A stretch of DNA of 64,000 bases from Rhodocyclus tenuis (GCF_014197755.1 NZ_JACIGE010000001.1:434001-498000), one strand, 5' to 3'. Counted from the stretch's first letter, positions 36,462 through 46,172 are shown. Program-made: numbers and translations. The notes: a model not told the origin generated them from the sequence alone.

Positions 36462-37538
36462 TCAGGGCAATACCTCGAGTTCGGCCGGCGTGCCGCCGAC
36501 CCAGCTCAGGCGGCGGTTGAGCGCGGCGCTGACCTGGACGCGGCCGCTGGCGTCGACGCGCAGCACCTGCTCGATAGCGAGCTTCTTCGCCAGTCGCGGC
36601 CACTCGCCGGCACCGGCGACAAACAGCGGCTTCGAGCTCGAGTCGGAGACAGTGCCCGAGTCAGCCGCGCGCGGAATGACGATGGTCAGCGCCTGCGTCA
36701 TTGTCGCCGGCTCGCCGCTGCGTGGATCGAGCAGGTGGCAGTAGCGACGGCCATCCAGTTCGAAGAAACGCTGATAGTCGCCTGAGGTGCCGATCGCTTC
36801 GCCGTCGCCGAGTTCGAGCGTCGCCAGTGGTCCGGGCTTGCGCGGGTGCTGGATGCCGACCCGCCACGGCCGGCCGTTGCGATCGCCGAGCGCGAGCACG
36901 TTGCCGCCAATGTTGATCAACGCATTGCTGATGCCATGGCTGCGCAGGATCTCCGCGCCGCGATCGAGCGCGACGCCCTTGAGATAGCCGCCGAAATCGA
37001 GTGCGACGCCGCGCTTGCCGCTGCTGGCGACGCCATCGGCGATGCGCACATCAGCGATTCCCGCCCGTTCGGCGCGCCAGTTGGCGATGGCTGCCGGATC
37101 GGGCAGTGCGGCGACGAATTCGTCGGCCTGAAAACCCCACAGGTGGATGAGCTGGCCGATTCCCGGATCGAACAGGCCCTCACCGGCGGCTGAACGCGCC
37201 TGCGCGTCGAGGATGAAGCCGGCCATTTCCGGCGTGACCGGCTGCGACTTGCCGGCGGCGAAGGCCGCATTGAGTTCCGAGAGTTCGGATGGCTGCCAGG
37301 CGTGATACGTCCGGTGCAGGCGGTCGAACTCGCTGAGTACGGCGTTGGCGGCGATGCGCGCACGCGCCTCGTCGGCACCGGCAACGATGACTTCGACGCG
37401 CGTGCCGAAAACGAAGGATTCCTGCTGATGCACTTCCTCGCGGCCGCAAGCGGCGAGCAGGGCAAGGCCGCAGGCTACGGCGAGCAGCGCCGCCAGACGG
37501 CGGCTCAGTCGGGCGAGCCCGGGCAAACGACAAAGCAT
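36462..37538 (-). CDS. apbE: FAD:protein FMN transferase ApbE (lipoprotein)
   Basis: The enzyme covalently attaches FMN from FAD to threonines of periplasmic flavoproteins such as NqrB/RnfG-type subunits. It has a lipoprotein signal (hydrophobic core ending LLAACG). Family motifs follow: GTRVEVIV, HAWQPSELSELNAAF, DFGGYLKGVALDRGAEIL, NIGGNVLALG, and ATSGDYQ-like GTSGDYQRFFELDGRRYCHLLDPRSGEPA. The start at 37538 gives a 358-residue protein with a normal signal; an in-frame ATG at 37562 is also possible. It is the last gene after gshA and gshB. Confidence 0.92.
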   Translation of the reverse strand: MLCRLPGLARLSRRLAALLAVACGLALLAACGREEVHQQESFVFGTRVEVIVAGADEARARIAANAVLSEFDRLHRTYHAWQPSELSELNAAFAAGKSQPVTPEMAGFILDAQARSAAGEGLFDPGIGQLIHLWGFQADEFVAALPDPAAIANWRAERAGIADVRIADGVASSGKRGVALDFGGYLKGVALDRGAEILRSHGISNALINIGGNVLALGDRNGRPWRVGIQHPRKPGPLATLELGDGEAIGTSGDYQRFFELDGRRYCHLLDPRSGEPATMTQALTIVIPRAADSGTVSDSSSKPLFVAGAGEWPRLAKKLAIEQVLRVDASGRVQVSAALNRRLSWVGGTPAELEVLP

Positions 37539-37702
37539 GGAAGACGGCGCGATTCGGGTCATGGCGATGGCGGCAGCGACACAAGGGACGCGGAAAGCGA
37601 TGGAAAGGTGCGGAGCGCAGGAAGTGCTGAACGAGCGCCGTAAGCGCACTCGCCAAGAGCAAGCAACGCAGCCGGAACAGCGCGCACGGACGGATCGCGC
37701 AT

Positions 37703-38668
37703 TCAGCTGCCCGCGGCCGGCGCGGCGGCAAGGGCGCGCTCGAGCGCGGCGATGAACAGCGCCGCGGCGTCGAAGCCGGTCTGCTCGCGGATCTCGACCA
37801 TGCAGGTCGGGCTGGTGACGTTGATCTCGGTCAGGCTGTCGCCGATGACGTCGATGCCGACCAGCAGCAGGCCACGCGCGGCGAGCACCGGCGCCAGCGC
37901 TTCGGCGATCTGACGGTCGCGCGGCGTCAGCGGCCGGGCGACGCCGCGTCCGCCGGCGGCGAGATTGCCGCGCGTCTCGCCCGGACGCGGGATGCGCGCC
38001 AGGCAGAAGGGAACGACTTCGCCACCGACAATCAGGATGCGCTTGTCGCCGTCGACGATTGCCGGCAGGAAGCGCTGCGCCATGATCGTTCGCCGACCGT
38101 CGTCGGTGATCGTCTCGATGATCGCGTTACGGTTGGGGTCATCGGCGCGCACGCGGAAGATGCCGGCGCCGCCCATGCCGTCGAGCGGCTTGAGGATCAC
38201 ATCGCCGTGGCGGTCGATGAATTCGTCGATCGCCTCCGCCCGTCGCGCGACGCGTGTCGGCGCGGCGAACTGAGCGAATTCGGCCAGCGCCAGTTTTTCG
38301 GAGTGGTCACGCAGCGCGCGCGGCCGGTTGAAGACGCGCGCACCTTCGGCCTCGGCGCGTTCGAGCAGCCAGGTCGCGGTGATGTATTCCATGTCGAACG
38401 GCGGATCCTTGCGCATCAGCACGGCATCGAAGTCGCGCAGGGCGATCGTCTGGCGATCGCCGGCGACGTACCAGGCGGCATCGTCGTCGGCGAGGGTGAG
38501 TGGCAGCAGATCGCCGACGACGCCATCGCCGGAATCCCAGCGCAGGTCGGCGACTTCGAGCGCCCACACCTGATGGCCGGCAGCCTGCGCCGCGCGCATC
38601 ATGGCAACGCTCGAGTCCTTGTAAGCCTTGAGCGTGGCCGGCGGATCGATGATGAAGGCGAGACGCAT
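37703..38668 (-). CDS. gshB: Glutathione synthetase
   Basis: The 321-residue ATP-grasp enzyme joins gamma-glutamylcysteine and glycine. It shows MRLAFIIDPPATLKAYKDSS at the N-terminus, the pair MRKDPPFDMEYI, ILKPLDGMGGAGIFRV in the ATP-binding domain, and GIDVIGDSLTEINVTSPTC near the end. It lies downstream of gshA on the same strand, as expected for a glutathione operon. Confidence 0.96.
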   Translation of the reverse strand: MRLAFIIDPPATLKAYKDSSVAMMRAAQAAGHQVWALEVADLRWDSGDGVVGDLLPLTLADDDAAWYVAGDRQTIALRDFDAVLMRKDPPFDMEYITATWLLERAEAEGARVFNRPRALRDHSEKLALAEFAQFAAPTRVARRAEAIDEFIDRHGDVILKPLDGMGGAGIFRVRADDPNRNAIIETITDDGRRTIMAQRFLPAIVDGDKRILIVGGEVVPFCLARIPRPGETRGNLAAGGRGVARPLTPRDRQIAEALAPVLAARGLLLVGIDVIGDSLTEINVTSPTCMVEIREQTGFDAAALFIAALERALAAAPAAGS

Positions 38669-38716
38669 GCGAACGGTTTTCCGGGAGGTGGCTGAACGGG
38701 ATGCGGGCGAACGCTG

Positions 38717-40015
38717 CTAGGCGGCGACGGCCGCCCCGGCGGGCAAAGCCGTGCGCTCGAGTTCGAGCGAGGCGGCGAGCAGCGCCAGCCGGGCGACGAC
38801 GCCATAGGCGTAAAAGCGGTTCGGCGCCGCATCCGGGTCGCAGCGCTGGTCGGGCAGCGAACAGCTGGTTTCGAAGGCCAGCGGTTCGAAGTGCATTCCC
38901 GGCGCGTTGAGGTTCTCGTCGCGCCCACGCGCGGTGTGCACGCGATAGAAGCCGCCGACAACGTAGCGGTCGATCATGTATACCACCGGCTCGGCGACGC
39001 CGCCACCGACTTCCTCGAAGGTCTGCACGCCTTCCTGGATGATCACCTGCGACACGGCGAGACCTTCCTTCACCACCGACATCTTGTTGCGCTGACGGCG
39101 GTTGAGACCGCGCACCTCATCGGCGTCGCGCACCGTCATCACGCCCATGCCGTAGGTGCCGGCGTCGGCCTTGACGACGACGTAGGGCGTCTCGTCGATG
39201 CCGTGCTCGCGGTACTTCTCGCGGATCATCGTCAACAGGCCGTCGACCTTGGCGGCGAGGCAGTCCTCGCCCTGGCGGTCGTGAAAATCGATCTCGTCGC
39301 AACTGGAAAAATAGGGATTGATGCGCCAGGGATCGATGCCGATCAGCTTGGCAAATTCGTTGGCAACGTCGTCGTAGGCGGCGAAGTGATGGGTCTTGCG
39401 GCGCACCGCCCAGCCGGCGTGCAGCGGCGGCAGCAGATACTGGCTGTCGAGGCCGCGCAGGATGTCGGGAATGCCCGCCGACAGGTCGTTGTTGAGCAGG
39501 ATCATGCACGGATCGAAACCGTCGACGCCGAGCCGGCCGCGGCTGCGCACGAGCGGTTCGAGCAGCAGCTGCGTGCCGTCGTCGAGATCGACCGGCGTCG
39601 GCGCGGTGACCTCAGGCGACAGCGAACCGAGACGCACGTTGAGCCCGGTGCGGCGCAGGATGGCGGCGATCTGCGCGACGTTCTGCAGGTAGAAACGGTT
39701 GCGCGTGTGATTTTCGGGAATCAGCAGCAGGTTGCGCGCGTCCGGGCAGATTTTCTCCACCGCCGACATCGCCGCCTGCACGCACAGCGGATGAAATGCC
39801 TCGTTCAGGTTGTTGAAGCCGCCGGGAAACAGATTCATGTCGACCGGCGCCAGCTTAAAGCCCGAATTGCGCAGGTCGACCGAACCATAGAACGGCGGCG
39901 TGTGCTCCTGCCACTGGCTGCGCAGCCAGCGTTCGATGGTGGTGGCGTTGTCGAGGAAACGGCGCTCGAGATCGAGCAGCGGACCGCTGAGCGCGGTGGT
40001 GAGACAGGGAACCAT
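38717..40015 (-). CDS. gshA: Glutamate-cysteine ligase (proteobacterial short type)
   Basis: The 432-residue protein makes gamma-glutamylcysteine. It belongs to the GshA type found in Acidithiobacillus and many betaproteobacteria, unrelated in overall sequence to E. coli GshA. Typical segments are NSGFKLAPVDMNLFPGGFNNL, LLIPENHTRNRFY, VVKADAGTYGMGVMTV and QVIIQEGVQTFEEV (ATP-grasp-like). ATG 40015 (MVPCLTTAL) is preferred; AAAGGA precedes it. The gshB gene follows 48 bases downstream. Confidence 0.92.
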   Translation of the reverse strand: MVPCLTTALSGPLLDLERRFLDNATTIERWLRSQWQEHTPPFYGSVDLRNSGFKLAPVDMNLFPGGFNNLNEAFHPLCVQAAMSAVEKICPDARNLLLIPENHTRNRFYLQNVAQIAAILRRTGLNVRLGSLSPEVTAPTPVDLDDGTQLLLEPLVRSRGRLGVDGFDPCMILLNNDLSAGIPDILRGLDSQYLLPPLHAGWAVRRKTHHFAAYDDVANEFAKLIGIDPWRINPYFSSCDEIDFHDRQGEDCLAAKVDGLLTMIREKYREHGIDETPYVVVKADAGTYGMGVMTVRDADEVRGLNRRQRNKMSVVKEGLAVSQVIIQEGVQTFEEVGGGVAEPVVYMIDRYVVGGFYRVHTARGRDENLNAPGMHFEPLAFETSCSLPDQRCDPDAAPNRFYAYGVVARLALLAASLELERTALPAGAAVAA

Positions 40016-40069
40016 GAAATCCTTTCTTTGCTGCCGCACCTTCGGGCAGCGTCGGAAAAATCCGGAAAC

Positions 40070-41362
40070 TTAGTTTACACCGGGCGGCGGCAGGAACGCG
40101 CGGAACGCCGCGGGCAGCGGCGCCTGTTGAAGACTGCGCTGGGTGAACAGGAAACGGCCGTCGCAGACGAAACCGGCGGCGGCCCAATCGACGCCGTTGA
40201 GCAGTGTTGCCAGCGCGTGCACGTCGACATCGGCGCGCTGCGGAAAGATCGCCAGAACGGCGCCGTCGTAATGGGGACACTCATGAACGAAGAATGGTTG
40301 CGCACGCCGCGTCTTGCCGTTGACGTAGATACGCGGCTGCGCGCTCTGCTGGTAGCCGCGGCCCCAGTGCCACCAGTTCGCCTCGTGGAAAGGCTGCACG
40401 CGGCGCGCGATCAGGCGCGCCTTGTGCGGCAGCAGCGCCGCCGGCGGCGGCTCGCCGGGATCGACCCAGATCATGCGCCGCGTCCTGCCGTCGGCAACCG
40501 TTGTCGAGCAGACGAAATCGCGGTTGCCGTGCACCGCGTCGGCGTAGATCGCGTCAGCCCCGGAAACCGCGCCGACACGCACCGCAGCGATGTCGCCGAG
40601 CAGCAGCGCCGGCGCCTCGTGCGGGAAGCGCAGGTGCCCGCCGATCTCGACGAACTGGCGATTTTCCCAGCGCGGCGCGGCAAGCGCGGCCAGACCATCG
40701 GCCGAGCCAAACGCCGCGTAACGCGTCTGCCGCGAGAAATCGCCGCGCACGAAGCGCCAGATCGCGCAGTTGGGCGCCGCGCCGTCGAAAACGCGCATGT
40801 CGCCGAGGTCGATGAACTCGGTGATGGTGCCGGCAGCAAAGAGCAGGCGGTTGAGGCGCAGCGCCGAAGTCGCCGAAAGAAAATCGCGCGGCGTGATGAA
40901 CACCAGCTCGCCGCCCGGATCAAGGTGGCGCAGGCACTTCTCGATGAAGAACAGGTAGAGGTTCGAGCGCCCGTCGAAATGCTCGGCCGACAGGCGCTGG
41001 CGCGTCGCCGCTGCGATGTCCTGATAGCGCACGTAGGGCGGATTGCCGATGATCGTCGCGAAGCGCTCGTTCTTCGGTAGCGCGAAGAAATCCATGACGC
41101 GAACTCCCGGCGGTGCGTGACCGGCGTCCAGCTCGATGCCGACGCTGCCGGCCGGCAGCCGCTCCCAGAAAGCGCCGTCGCCGCAGGCCGGCTCGAGCCA
41201 GCGGCCAGTGTTACGGCAAAGCGCGAGCATCGCATCGACCACCGGCGCCGGCGTGAACACCTGGCCGAGCGTCGCCACCTCGCGCGGCGACAGCGATTTG
41301 CGCGAGGGCACGGCAGCCATCAGCGGCAGCTTGAACTGCAGGGGATCGGAAGATTCAGGCAT
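40070..41362 (-). CDS. Orphan adenine-N6 DNA methyltransferase-like protein (Eco57I/TaqI type)
   Basis: The 430-residue protein has an N-terminal SAM-methyltransferase core: GQVFTPAPVVDAML, motif I EPACGDGAFWERL, and the adenine-N6 catalytic motif IGNPPYVRYQDI. FFIEKCLRHLDPGGELVFITPRDFL follows. The C-terminal half (about 220-430) resembles a target-recognition region of TaqI/Eco57I enzymes. No restriction nuclease gene adjoins, and the flanks are gshA and rlmI. It is thus an orphan, perhaps regulatory or epigenetic, methyltransferase. DNA as substrate is inferred from NPPY and the layout; RNA or protein targets are not excluded. ATG 41362 is chosen over a start 28 codons earlier. Confidence 0.75.
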   Translation of the reverse strand: MPESSDPLQFKLPLMAAVPSRKSLSPREVATLGQVFTPAPVVDAMLALCRNTGRWLEPACGDGAFWERLPAGSVGIELDAGHAPPGVRVMDFFALPKNERFATIIGNPPYVRYQDIAAATRQRLSAEHFDGRSNLYLFFIEKCLRHLDPGGELVFITPRDFLSATSALRLNRLLFAAGTITEFIDLGDMRVFDGAAPNCAIWRFVRGDFSRQTRYAAFGSADGLAALAAPRWENRQFVEIGGHLRFPHEAPALLLGDIAAVRVGAVSGADAIYADAVHGNRDFVCSTTVADGRTRRMIWVDPGEPPPAALLPHKARLIARRVQPFHEANWWHWGRGYQQSAQPRIYVNGKTRRAQPFFVHECPHYDGAVLAIFPQRADVDVHALATLLNGVDWAAAGFVCDGRFLFTQRSLQQAPLPAAFRAFLPPPGVN

Positions 41363-41458
41363 GGCGAACCGGATTGAGAAGACGCTGGGAAGAATGCGCG
41401 GGCATGGCCGGGGCGGGAGCTTGTCGAACTGCAAGCCTGCTGCCAAGCACTGTCCGCC

Positions 41459-42709
41459 TCAATCGGCCTGGCAGAGCAGGCCCTTCAGGTACTCGCCCTC
41501 GGGGAAGGCGAGCGCCACCGGATGGTCGGGCGAGGCGGCAAGGCGGCGCACGATACGCGCCTCGCGCCCGGCGTCGACCGCCGCGTCGGTGATGATCTTC
41601 TGGAAAAATTCGACGCCGATACCGCCCGAGCACGAGTAGCTCATCAGCAAGCCGCCCGGCGCCAGCAGGCGGAAACCGAGCAGGTTGATGTCCTTGTAGG
41701 CGCGCGCCGCGCGCTCGGCGTGCGCCGCCGATGGTGCGAACTTCGGCGGATCGAGAATGATCAGGTCGAAGCGCGCGCCGGCGTTCTTCAAGGCGCGCAA
41801 CTCGCTGAATACATCGGCTTCGCGCCATTCGGCGCGCTCGGCCGGCAGCTGCGGATTGAGCGCGAGGTTGGCGGCGGCGGTGGCGAGCGCCGGGCCGGAG
41901 GAATCGATCGAGAGCACGCTGGCGGCGCCGCCGGCCAGCGCCTGCAGGCTGAAGCCGCCGGTGTAGCAGAAGCAGTTGAGCACCGAGCGGCCGGCAGCGA
42001 GCTGGCCGACGAGCAGGCGGTTGTCGCGCTGATCGAGGTAGAAACCGGTCTTGTGGCCGGCGACGACGTCGACGTGCATGCGCACGCCGTTTTCGCTGAT
42101 CGAGAGCGGCGGCGCTTCGGTCGCAGCCGGCTCAGCGCCCTCGGCCACTGCCGGCCCGCCGAGGCGCCAGCCGGTTTCCGGCTGCAGGCCTTCGAGGCGG
42201 CGCACGTCGGCGTCGGAGCGTTCGTAGACGTGGCGGCAGCCAGTCGCCAGCACCAGCGCGCCGACGATCGCCCGCCGCCAGCGGTCGGCACCAACGGCGG
42301 TCAGCTGCACCACCAGCGTATCGCCATAGCAATCGGCAACGACGCCGGGCAGGCCGTCGGATTCGCCATGGACGACGCGAAAGCCGCGCTCGCCACGCGC
42401 GGCGCCGAGCCCCTGTTCGCCGGCAAAACCGGGCAGCGCCGCACGGCGGGCAAGGGCTGCGGCGACGCGGCGTTTGAAGAATGCGTCGTCGATCGTCTCT
42501 TCCGGGTCGAAGCTCCAGACGCGGGCGCGGATCTGCGATTGCGGGCTGAACGCCGCGCGCCCGAGCGGACGCCCGTCGGCGGCACTCACCTCGACCGTAT
42601 CGCCCGGCCGCGCGCGACCGTCCAGGCGATCGACCGCGCCGGCGAAAATCCACGGGTGGCGGCGCAGAACGGAGCGTTCCTTGCCGGGAAGCAGAATCAG
42701 TCGGGCCAT
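41459..42709 (-). CDS. rlmI: 23S rRNA m5C1962-type methyltransferase RlmI
   Basis: The 416-residue enzyme has an N-terminal PUA domain (LPGKERSVLRRHPWIFAGAVDRLDG; GEVSAADGRPLGRAAFSPQSQI-like segment), a central beta-hairpin region, and a SAM domain with NCFCYTGGFSLQALAGG. The cytosine-methyltransferase motif is LIILDPPKFAPSA and YSCSGGIGVEFF, with the active cysteine. ATG 42709 is chosen; a TTG six codons upstream is possible. Length agrees with RlmI (about 396). Confidence 0.9.
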   Translation of the reverse strand: MARLILLPGKERSVLRRHPWIFAGAVDRLDGRARPGDTVEVSAADGRPLGRAAFSPQSQIRARVWSFDPEETIDDAFFKRRVAAALARRAALPGFAGEQGLGAARGERGFRVVHGESDGLPGVVADCYGDTLVVQLTAVGADRWRRAIVGALVLATGCRHVYERSDADVRRLEGLQPETGWRLGGPAVAEGAEPAATEAPPLSISENGVRMHVDVVAGHKTGFYLDQRDNRLLVGQLAAGRSVLNCFCYTGGFSLQALAGGAASVLSIDSSGPALATAAANLALNPQLPAERAEWREADVFSELRALKNAGARFDLIILDPPKFAPSAAHAERAARAYKDINLLGFRLLAPGGLLMSYSCSGGIGVEFFQKIITDAAVDAGREARIVRRLAASPDHPVALAFPEGEYLKGLLCQAD

Positions 42710-42941
42710 CGCCAAGTCCGTCGCCAACGAAAACAGTGAAAAATGTCGGCACGAATGCCGACGACGCTGCCACCGCTACGCGCGGCGCAGCAGCGCCTTA
42801 GAATGACGCGCCCGCCACTCCGGGCGGGAGCATCGCCGCTATTGTAAACCCTTGCCAGCCGCCACCTGCGCCGCAACGCGGCGCGGCCAACGACTGTCCT
42901 TCGCATCACTCACCACTCCCCACTTCCCGCCCGCGCCGCAC

Positions 42942-43439
42942 ATGAGCCACCACAGACCCGCCATCACGACCATCGCCGTAGACCTTTCCCGTCCCGAGCA
43001 CGCCAGCGATCTGCTGCGCCTGCTCGACCACTACGCCCGCGACCCGATGGGTGGCGGCCGCGCGCTCGCCGACGAAGTGCGCGCGACACTGATCGAGCGG
43101 CTGCGCGAAGTGCCGCAGTTCCTCGCTTATCTCGCCTACGGCGATGGACAGGCGGTCGGGCTGATCAACTGCTTCTGGGGCTTTTCCACCTTCGCGGCGC
43201 GACCGCTGCTCAACATTCACGACATCGTCGTCGATGCCGGCTGGCGCGGCCGCGGCGTCGGCCGCCAGCTGCTCGCTGCCGCCGAAGCGGCGGCACGGGC
43301 ACGCGGCAGCTGCAAGCTGACGCTGGAAGTGCTCGAAGGCAACACCAGCGCACGCGCGGCTTACGCACGCTGCGGCTTTGCCAGTTACGAACTCGACCCG
43401 GCGACGGGCCGGGCGCTGTTCATGGAGAAGAAGCTGTAG
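42942..43439 (+). CDS. GNAT-family N-acetyltransferase
   Basis: The 165-residue protein has the acetyl-CoA binding motif A (IHDIVVDAGWRGRGVGRQLLAAAE) and motif B (KLTLEVLEGNTSARAAYARCGF). ATG 42942 is taken; a longer frame from 42852 adds residues without family resemblance. The substrate is unknown; family members acetylate amines of metabolites, antibiotics or protein N-termini. It converges on xerC. Confidence 0.85.
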   Translation: MSHHRPAITTIAVDLSRPEHASDLLRLLDHYARDPMGGGRALADEVRATLIERLREVPQFLAYLAYGDGQAVGLINCFWGFSTFAARPLLNIHDIVVDAGWRGRGVGRQLLAAAEAAARARGSCKLTLEVLEGNTSARAAYARCGFASYELDPATGRALFMEKKL

Positions 43440-43486
43440 CAGGCGCGGTCGCCCTGCAGGAGTAATGCGGCAGGCGGCTGACGCCG

Positions 43487-44515
43487 CTATTTGCGCCGGG
43501 CACGCGGATGCGCCTGATCGTACACTTTGGCCAGGTGCTGAAAATCGAGGTGCGTATAGACCTGTGTCGACGCGATGCTGGCGTGCCCGAGCATTTCCTG
43601 CACGGCGCGCAAATCGCCCGACGACTGCAGCACGTGCGAAGCGAAGGAGTGGCGCAGCATGTGCGGATGCACGTGCTGCGCCAGCCCCCTTGCCTGCGCG
43701 CGCCGCGCCAGCTGCTGTTCGACGATGCGCACCGAGATGCGCGCACCGCGTACGCCGACGAACAGCGCCGTTTCGGCGTCGCCGGCGAGTTCATGGCGCC
43801 GCGCCGCCCAGGCGGCGATCGCCAGCCTTGCCTCGCGACCCACCGGCACCAGCCGCGTCTTGCCGCGCTTGCCGAGCACGCGTACTTCGCCGGCGGCGAT
43901 GTCGCTGAGGCAGGCGAGGTCGAGCGCAGTGAGTTCCGACAGGCGCAGACCCGAAGAATAGAAGAGCTCGAACATCGCCTGATCGCGCAAGGCGACCAGA
44001 TCGGACGCTGCCGCGTCCGGCGCATCTGCCGCGAGATCTGTAAGCGCATTTCTGCCCGCCTCGCCGACAAAACCCCGGCCTGCATCCGCAGCCACCCCGG
44101 CGGCAGCCGCGCTGCTGGCGCCGCCCGACAGCGGCGTGCTGGCGGAGCGCCCCATCTCGAGCAGCCGCGTCGCTTCGTCCGGCGACAGCACTTTCGGCAG
44201 CGCACGCGGGCTCCTCGGCGCGCGCACGCCTTCGACCGGGTTGGTCGCCGCCTGCCCGTGCCGCCCGAGCCAGCGGAAATAGCCGCGCCAGGAAGAGAGC
44301 GCACGCGCCAGCGAGCGCCCGCCGAGGCCGCCGGCGTGCAACTGGCCGACAAAACGGCGAATCTGTGCCGTCGTCAGTGTGCCCAGCGGCAGCTCGCCGG
44401 CCAGCTCGAGCAGCTTTTCCAGATCGCGGCGATAAGCGGCGACGGTGTGCGGCGACTGCCGCCGCTGTTGCGCCAGCTCGTCGAGCCACAGGGCGACCGA
44501 GCTGCGCGCGTCCAT
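43487..44515 (-). CDS. xerC: Tyrosine recombinase XerC
   Basis: The 342-residue enzyme resolves chromosome dimers at dif with XerD. The catalytic residues are visible: Arg191 (SSGLRLSELTALDL), Lys in GKRGKTRLVPVG, His-x-x-Arg in HMLRHSFASH, His in LGHASIASTQ and nucleophile Tyr in QVYTHLD. About 50 residues rich in Ala, Gly and Ser (122-172) are inserted between the core-binding and catalytic domains, making it longer than usual. ATG 44515 is chosen. The dapF-DUF484-xerC order identifies it as XerC rather than a mobile-element integrase. Confidence 0.93.
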   Translation of the reverse strand: MDARSSVALWLDELAQQRRQSPHTVAAYRRDLEKLLELAGELPLGTLTTAQIRRFVGQLHAGGLGGRSLARALSSWRGYFRWLGRHGQAATNPVEGVRAPRSPRALPKVLSPDEATRLLEMGRSASTPLSGGASSAAAAGVAADAGRGFVGEAGRNALTDLAADAPDAAASDLVALRDQAMFELFYSSGLRLSELTALDLACLSDIAAGEVRVLGKRGKTRLVPVGREARLAIAAWAARRHELAGDAETALFVGVRGARISVRIVEQQLARRAQARGLAQHVHPHMLRHSFASHVLQSSGDLRAVQEMLGHASIASTQVYTHLDFQHLAKVYDQAHPRARRK

Positions 44516-44522
44516 CGTGCGT

Positions 44523-45176
44523 TCAGCGCAGGACGCGCGCCAGCGCGGCCGACGCCATCTCGCCGAGGCGTTCGAGGTAGATCGTTCCCATGCCGGCGTA
44601 GAAGCGCTGCGCATCCTCGCTGCCGAGCGCGATCATGCCGATGGTGCCGCCGCCGTTGCGCAGCGCGATCAGCGCCTGCGAGCGCACGTGCGCCGCGCCT
44701 TCGCCAAACCAGGCGGCGGTACCGAAGCCGGAAGTCGAACCGCAGTAAGGCTGGCCGAGCGTCTCGGCGAAGGCCTGCAACTCTTCGGCGACGTCGGCGA
44801 ACTCGGGCAGATCGTCGGTCCCCGCCGGGCGGTTCCACAGGCGCAGCGCGAAATGCGGCACCGCGAAGTCGTCGCGCAAATGGAAATTGAGCGTGTGCAG
44901 CACGGCGCCGAAAGTCGCGCCGGCGATGACGGCGACGCCGAGGCGGTGCATCTTCTCGCTGATCGCGTCGTTCTCCTCGCCGAACTGCAGCAGCTCGCGC
45001 ATCTTGTCCTCGAGCTGACGGTTCTTGTCGCGCAGCGTGAGCATCTGCCGCTCGGTGATCGAGATGGCGCGACCGCCGTGCGGGTGCGGGATCACCAGCC
45101 GCGACATCAGTTCGGCGTGCTCCTCGAAAAATTCCGGGTGATTCTGCAGGTAGTGCGCGACTTCATCGGCTTTCAT
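44523..45176 (-). CDS. DUF484 (GAF-like) protein
   Basis: The 217-residue protein has the DUF484 pattern: ADEVAHYLQNHPEFFEEHAELM at the N-terminus, the coiled coil ITERQMLTLRDKNRQLEDKM, then a GAF-like domain with GSEDAQRFYAGMGTIYLERLGE. Family members sit between dapF and xerC in many proteobacteria; the function is unknown. It ends seven bases before the xerC start, consistent with one operon. Confidence 0.93.
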   Translation of the reverse strand: MKADEVAHYLQNHPEFFEEHAELMSRLVIPHPHGGRAISITERQMLTLRDKNRQLEDKMRELLQFGEENDAISEKMHRLGVAVIAGATFGAVLHTLNFHLRDDFAVPHFALRLWNRPAGTDDLPEFADVAEELQAFAETLGQPYCGSTSGFGTAAWFGEGAAHVRSQALIALRNGGGTIGMIALGSEDAQRFYAGMGTIYLERLGEMASAALARVLR

Positions 45177-45244
45177 GGCGGTTCGGTTCCAGTGCGGCGG
45201 GTTGCGGGAAAGACTGGCACGGGCAAAGCCTCGGGCAGCAGCGT

Positions 45245-46075
45245 TTATAAGTCAATTTCACCGGTGAATACGGTCGTCGCCGGGCCGCTCATGAATACCG
45301 GCTGTTCATCGCCAGCCCATTCAATCGAGAGTTCGCCGCCACGCGTGGCAACGCGCACCGGCGAATCGAGCAGGCCGCGGCGGATGCCGGCGACAGCGGC
45401 GGCGCAGGCGCCGGTGCCGCAGGCGAGCGTTTCGCCGGCGCCGCGCTCGAAGACGCGCAGGCGGACGGCGTGGCGGTCGACGACCTGCATGAAGCCGGCG
45501 TTCACGCGTTGCGGGAAGCGCAGGTGATTTTCAATCAGCAGCCCTTGGCTGGCGACGGGTGCCGTGTCGACATCGGCGACGAGCTGCACGGCGTGCGGGT
45601 TACCCATCGAGACGACGCTGATCATCACCTCGTCGTCACCGACCATCAGCGGCTGGACGACAGCGTCAACCGGGCTGATGAAGGGGATGGCGTCGGGCGC
45701 GAAGCGTGGCACGCCCATATCGACGGTGATGTTGCCGTCTTCGCCCTCGCGCGGCCGGATCAGGCCTTTCATCGTTTCGACGACGATCTCGCGCTGCGCG
45801 GTCAGCCCCTGTTCGCGGACGAAGCGCACGAAGCAGCGCGCGCCGTTGCCACACTGCTCGACCTCGCCACCGTCGGCGTTGAAGATGCGGTAGCGAAAGT
45901 CGGCGTCGGGCCGCGTCGGCGCCTCGACCAGCAGGATCTGGTCACAGCCGATGCCGAAGCGGCGGTCGGCAAGCTGACGCAGCTGATCGGGCGTCAGTGC
46001 GAGCGACTGGCGCACGCCGTCGAGAACGACGAAGTCGTTGCCGAGGCCGTGCATCTTGGTGAAGCGTACCTTCAT
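45245..46075 (-). CDS. dapF: Diaminopimelate epimerase
   Basis: The 276-residue enzyme converts LL- to meso-diaminopimelate for lysine and peptidoglycan. Both catalytic cysteines are seen: [10 protein letters not shown] and [11 protein letters not shown]. The N-terminus [16 protein letters not shown] is diagnostic. ATG 46075 is chosen because GGAGG precedes it at correct spacing; an upstream extension of 21 codons is rejected. First gene of dapF-DUF484-xerC. Confidence 0.97.
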   Translation of the reverse strand: MKVRFTKMHGLGNDFVVLDGVRQSLALTPDQLRQLADRRFGIGCDQILLVEAPTRPDADFRYRIFNADGGEVEQCGNGARCFVRFVREQGLTAQREIVVETMKGLIRPREGEDGNITVDMGVPRFAPDAIPFISPVDAVVQPLMVGDDEVMISVVSMGNPHAVQLVADVDTAPVASQGLLIENHLRFPQRVNAGFMQVVDRHAVRLRVFERGAGETLACGTGACAAAVAGIRRGLLDSPVRVATRGGELSIEWAGDEQPVFMSGPATTVFTGEIDL

Positions 46076-46172
46076 GCGCCCTCCGGCATGCGGGAAAAAA
46101 TCGCGGCGACGAGCGCCGGGACGAGGTAAAAAACTCAAACCGTGGCGTACCGTAGCAGAGTGTGGCGCGCGC

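Noticed and set aside
38891-41080. A 729-codon open frame on the plus strand
   Set aside because: It is antisense to gshA and the methyltransferase, with an arginine/histidine/aspartate-rich product of no family likeness; long shadow frames are expected at this GC content.
43487-44515. Integrase of a mobile element
   Set aside because: The tyrosine recombinase lies in the conserved dapF-DUF484-xerC order, with no attachment repeats or cargo.
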